Below are positions 60,949 to 64,000 of a DNA stretch of 64,000 bases, piece after piece (the stretch's first letter is position 1; every line of letters starts with the position of its first letter). A program made the translations under genes and the position numbers. The stretch covers positions 1 to 64,000 of the forward strand of contig NZ_JAEMTA010000007.1 of assembly GCF_016462545.1 (NCBI RefSeq), written 5' to 3'. This DNA comes from Mycolicibacterium sp. Its GTDB lineage: Bacteria; Actinomycetota; Actinomycetes; Mycobacteriales; Mycobacteriaceae. Below the pieces are notes generated by a model. That model did no database searches, had not been told where the DNA came from, and worked only from the letters and a program-made list of their open reading frames with translations.

Positions 60949-62112
60949 ATGTTCATCGAACTGACCCCGGAACAGCGGCAGTTGCAAGCCGAGATGCGGC
61001 AGTACTTCAGCAATCTCATCTCGCCCGACGAGGCGAAGGAGATGGAGGTCGACCGACACGGCAAGGCCTACCGGGCGATCATCAAGCGGATGGGTTCGGA
61101 CGGCAAGCTGGGCGTCGGCTGGCCAAAGGAGTTCGGCGGCCACGGCTTCGGTCCCATCGAACAGCAGATCTTCGTCAACGAGGCGGCCCGCGCCGACGTT
61201 CCGTTGCCGGCGGTGACGCTGCAGACGGTTGGGCCGACGTTGCAGGTGTACGGCACCGAGTTGCAGAAGAAGAAGTTCCTGCCCGCGATCCTGGCCGGCG
61301 ACGTCCATTTCGCGATCGGCTACTCCGAACCCGAGGCGGGCACCGACCTGGCGTCGCTGCGCACCTCGGCCGTGCGACAGGGCGACGAGTACATCGTCAA
61401 CGGCCAGAAGATCTGGACCACGGGTGGCCACGACGCCGACTACCTCTGGCTCGCCGTCCGCACCGATCCGGAAGCCGTGAAGCACAAGGGCATTTCGATC
61501 CTGATCGTCGACACCACCGATCCGGGATACTCCTGGACGCCGATCATTCTGTCCGACGGCGCTCATCACACCAACGCCACCTATTTCAACGACGTCCGGG
61601 TGCCCGCCGAGATGCTGGTCGGTGAGGAGAACGCCGGGTGGCGGTTGATCACCACCCAGCTGAACCACGAGCGCGTCATGCTCGGACCCGCGGGCAAGGT
61701 TGCGGGCATCTACGACCGCGTGCACACCTGGGCGTCCAAGCCGGGCGGTAACGGCGTCACCCCCCTCGATCACGAGGACGTCAAGCGTGCCCTCGGAGAG
61801 ATCCGCGCGATCTGGCGGATCAACGAGCTCCTGAACTGGCAGGTGGCCGCCGGCGGTGAGGAGATCAACGTCGCGGATGCTGCGGCGACCAAAGTCTTTG
61901 GCACCGAGCGCATTCAGTTGGTGGGACGCCTTGCCGAGGAGATCGTCGGCAAGTACGGCAACCCCGCCGAGTCCGACACCCGCGAGTTGTTGGAATGGTT
62001 GGACAGCCAGACCAAGCGCAACCTGGTGATCACCTTCGGTGGCGGTGTCAACGAGGTGATGCGGGAGATGATTGCGGCGTCCGGTCTCAAGGTGCCGCGG
62101 GTGCCCCGCTGA
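60949..62112 (+). CDS. fadE29: Acyl-CoA dehydrogenase FadE29 (ChsE1)
   Basis: GWPKEFGGHGFGPIEQQIFVNEAARADVPLPAVTLQTVGPTL; IGYSEPEAGTDLASLRTSAV; abuts fadE28. Confidence 0.93.
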   Translation: MFIELTPEQRQLQAEMRQYFSNLISPDEAKEMEVDRHGKAYRAIIKRMGSDGKLGVGWPKEFGGHGFGPIEQQIFVNEAARADVPLPAVTLQTVGPTLQVYGTELQKKKFLPAILAGDVHFAIGYSEPEAGTDLASLRTSAVRQGDEYIVNGQKIWTTGGHDADYLWLAVRTDPEAVKHKGISILIVDTTDPGYSWTPIILSDGAHHTNATYFNDVRVPAEMLVGEENAGWRLITTQLNHERVMLGPAGKVAGIYDRVHTWASKPGGNGVTPLDHEDVKRALGEIRAIWRINELLNWQVAAGGEEINVADAAATKVFGTERIQLVGRLAEEIVGKYGNPAESDTRELLEWLDSQTKRNLVITFGGGVNEVMREMIAASGLKVPRVPR

Positions 62113-62140
62113 TGAGCGCTCGCGCGAAGAAGAGACGACC

Positions 62141-63106
62141 ATGAGTGCCATCGAGGACATCAAGGCGGCAGCCGAGAAGGTCAAGGCGCAGGGGCGAAGC
62201 ACGCCGCGGGTCGGTCGCCATCCGGTGAACCAGCCGATGGTGGATCACTGGCTCGACGCGATCGGCGACGAGAACCCCATCTACGTCGACGAGTCCGCCG
62301 CGAAGGCGGCTGGTCACCCTGGCGTCGTCGCGCCGCCCGCGATGATCCAGGTCTGGACGATGATGGGTCTCGGCGGGGTGCGTCCCGATGACGACCCGCT
62401 CGGCAAGATACTCGAATTGTTCGACGAGGCAGGCTATGTCGGCGTCGTCGCCACGAACTGCGAGCAGACTTACCACCGCTATCTCAAAGCCGGTGACGAG
62501 GTCAGCATCGCGGCCGAACTGACCGATGTGGTCGGCCCCAAGCAGACGGCGCTCGGCGAGGCATTCTTCATCACCCAGCGGATCACCTGGTCTGTGGGTG
62601 ACGAGGACGTCGCCGAGATGATGTGGCGCATCATGAAGTTCATCCCGAAGGAGACGGGCGGCGCGGCGGTGAGCACCGTGCCGGACGACCTCGACGCCGA
62701 TTCGGCGATGCGGCCCGCGTCGTCGAAGGACACGAAGTTCTTCTGGGACGGCGTGAACGCGCACGAACTCCGTATCCAGAAGCGGCCCGACGGCACCCTG
62801 CAACACCCGCCGGCACCGGCGCTGTGGTTGGACAAGGAGGAAACGACCGATTACGTCGTGGCAGCCGGCACCGGCTCGGTCTTCAGCTTCGTCGTGCACC
62901 ACGCCCCGAAGGTGCCCGGTCGCACACTGCCGTTCGTCATCGCGCTCGTCGAACTCGACGAGGGTGTCCGGATGCTCGGCGAGCTCCGCAACGTCGACCC
63001 CGCCAAGGTGGAGATCGGAATGCCCGTGCGCGCCATGTACATCGACTTCCCGGCCAACGACGTCGGACCCGCTTGGACCAACTACGCATGGGAGCCCGTC
63101 GCGTGA
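62141..63106 (+). CDS. chsH2: Enoyl-CoA hydratase ChsH2 (MaoC plus DUF35 OB-fold)
   Basis: MSAIEDIKAAAEKVKAQGRSTPRVGRHPVNQPMVDHWLDAIGDENPIYVDE; C-terminal DUF35-like segment; start 62141. Confidence 0.92.
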   Translation: MSAIEDIKAAAEKVKAQGRSTPRVGRHPVNQPMVDHWLDAIGDENPIYVDESAAKAAGHPGVVAPPAMIQVWTMMGLGGVRPDDDPLGKILELFDEAGYVGVVATNCEQTYHRYLKAGDEVSIAAELTDVVGPKQTALGEAFFITQRITWSVGDEDVAEMMWRIMKFIPKETGGAAVSTVPDDLDADSAMRPASSKDTKFFWDGVNAHELRIQKRPDGTLQHPPAPALWLDKEETTDYVVAAGTGSVFSFVVHHAPKVPGRTLPFVIALVELDEGVRMLGELRNVDPAKVEIGMPVRAMYIDFPANDVGPAWTNYAWEPVA

Positions 63107-63507
63107 GCGCGCCCGCACTGGAAGTGGGCACGAAGCTGCCCGAGCTGAAGCTCTACGGCGACCCGACGTTCATCGTCTCCACGGCGATTGCGACGCGCGA
63201 CTACCAGGACGTGCACCACGACCGAGACAAGGCGCAGGCCAAGGGGTCCAAGGACATCTTCGTCAACATCCTCACCGACACCGGGCTGGTGCAGCGCTAC
63301 ATCACCGACTGGGCCGGCCCGAGCGCCGTCATCAAGACGATCGGACTGCGCCTGGGGGTGCCGTGGTACGCCTATGACACCGTGACCTTCTCCGGTGAGG
63401 TGACCGCCGTGGAGGATGGATTGATCACGCTGAAGATCGTGGGCGCCAACAGTCTTGGCGACCACGTGATCGCCAACGCGACGCTGACGATCGGAGGGGT
63501 TGCGTGA
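63103..63507 (+). CDS. chsH1: Enoyl-CoA hydratase ChsH1 (MaoC)
   Basis: VSAPALEVGTKLPELKLYGDPTFIVSTAIATRDYQDVHHDRDKAQAKGSKDIFVNILTDTGLVQRYITDWAG; GTGA coupling. Confidence 0.93.
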   Translation: MSAPALEVGTKLPELKLYGDPTFIVSTAIATRDYQDVHHDRDKAQAKGSKDIFVNILTDTGLVQRYITDWAGPSAVIKTIGLRLGVPWYAYDTVTFSGEVTAVEDGLITLKIVGANSLGDHVIANATLTIGGVA

Positions 63508-64000
63508 GCGGCGCACTGTCGGGCAAGGCCGCGATCGTCGGAATCGGCGCCACCGACTTCTCCAAGAACTCTGGCCGCAGCGAATTGCGACTGGCCGCCG
63601 AGGCGGTGCTCGACGCACTCGACGACGCGGGCCTGACGCCCGCCGACGTCGACGGCATGACGACCTTCACGATGGACTCCAACACCGAGGTTGCGGTCGC
63701 CCGCGCCACGGGGATCGGTGACCTCAAGTTCTTCTCCAAGATTCACCACGGCGGCGGCGCCGCGTGCGCCACGGTGCAGCAGGCCGCCATGGCGGTCGCC
63801 ACCGGTATCGCGGACTGCGTGGTGGCCTACCGCGCGTTCAACGAACGCTCGGGTATGCGCTTCGGTCAGGTCCAGATGCGTCTGGTGGAGAACGCCGACT
63901 CGACCGGAGTTGACAACTCGTTCTCCTATCCGCACGGATTATCCACTCCCGCAGCACAAGTCGCGATGATCGCCAAGCGGTACATGCATCTCTCGGGCGC
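63504..64000 (+). CDS. ltp2: Lipid-transfer protein/retro-aldolase Ltp2 (partial, runs off the right edge)
   Basis: GTG at 63504: VSGALSGKAAIVGIGATDFSKNSGRSELRLAAEAVLDALDDAGLTPADVDGM...; thiolase-like SCP-x fold; follows chsH1. Confidence 0.92.
   Translation, partial: MSGALSGKAAIVGIGATDFSKNSGRSELRLAAEAVLDALDDAGLTPADVDGMTTFTMDSNTEVAVARATGIGDLKFFSKIHHGGGAACATVQQAAMAVATGIADCVVAYRAFNERSGMRFGQVQMRLVENADSTGVDNSFSYPHGLSTPAAQVAMIAKRYMHLSG

Noticed and set aside
60451-62202. 583-aa minus-strand ORF opposite fadE28/fadE29
   Set aside because: Antisense shadow of two strongly supported acyl-CoA dehydrogenases.

Overview
The window is a high-GC actinobacterial chromosomal segment. Gene order and protein sequences indicate a fast-growing or environmental Mycobacterium/Mycolicibacterium (inference). 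The left part (about 1-20 kb) holds a partial DUF222/HNH gene, disA, radA, lpqE, carD, ispF, cysS and rlmB, an MFS transporter, a bluB/pxpA/MBL/arsB-like overlapping cluster, a rhodanese, znuABC, a secreted beta-propeller protein, a LacI regulator and otsB. The rest (about 20-64 kb) is the KstR/KstR2 cholesterol-catabolism locus. It contains kstR, fadE34, kshB, hsaADCB, aspB, fadE33/32/31, fadD3, fadE30, ipdF, kstR2, fadA6, ipdCBA, echA20, two SDR genes, ddn-like, fadA5, cyp125, fadE28/29, chsH2, chsH1 and partial ltp2. KstR-type (TnnAACnnGTTnnA) and KstR2-type (AnCAAGnnCTTGnT) operators can be read directly at the expected divergent promoters. The departures from the usual mycobacterial arrangement are the most interesting points: no ispD between carD and ispF; no nat after hsaB; a Zur-box-like palindrome shared by znuABC and a secreted seven-repeat beta-propeller protein; a divergent pair of predicted exported MsrA/MsrB inside the cholesterol locus; a GGDEF-EAL protein whose tail overlaps aspB antisense; an RR-HK-membrane protein operon inserted in the KstR2 cluster; a TetR/small membrane protein pair with a duplicated operator; a LysR/MHS transporter/hydroxybutyrate dehydrogenase-like module; and a 38-bp tandem duplication in the ipdA leader. 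No rRNA, tRNA, CRISPR array or clear transposon was recognised. All calls are by eye; no database search was run.
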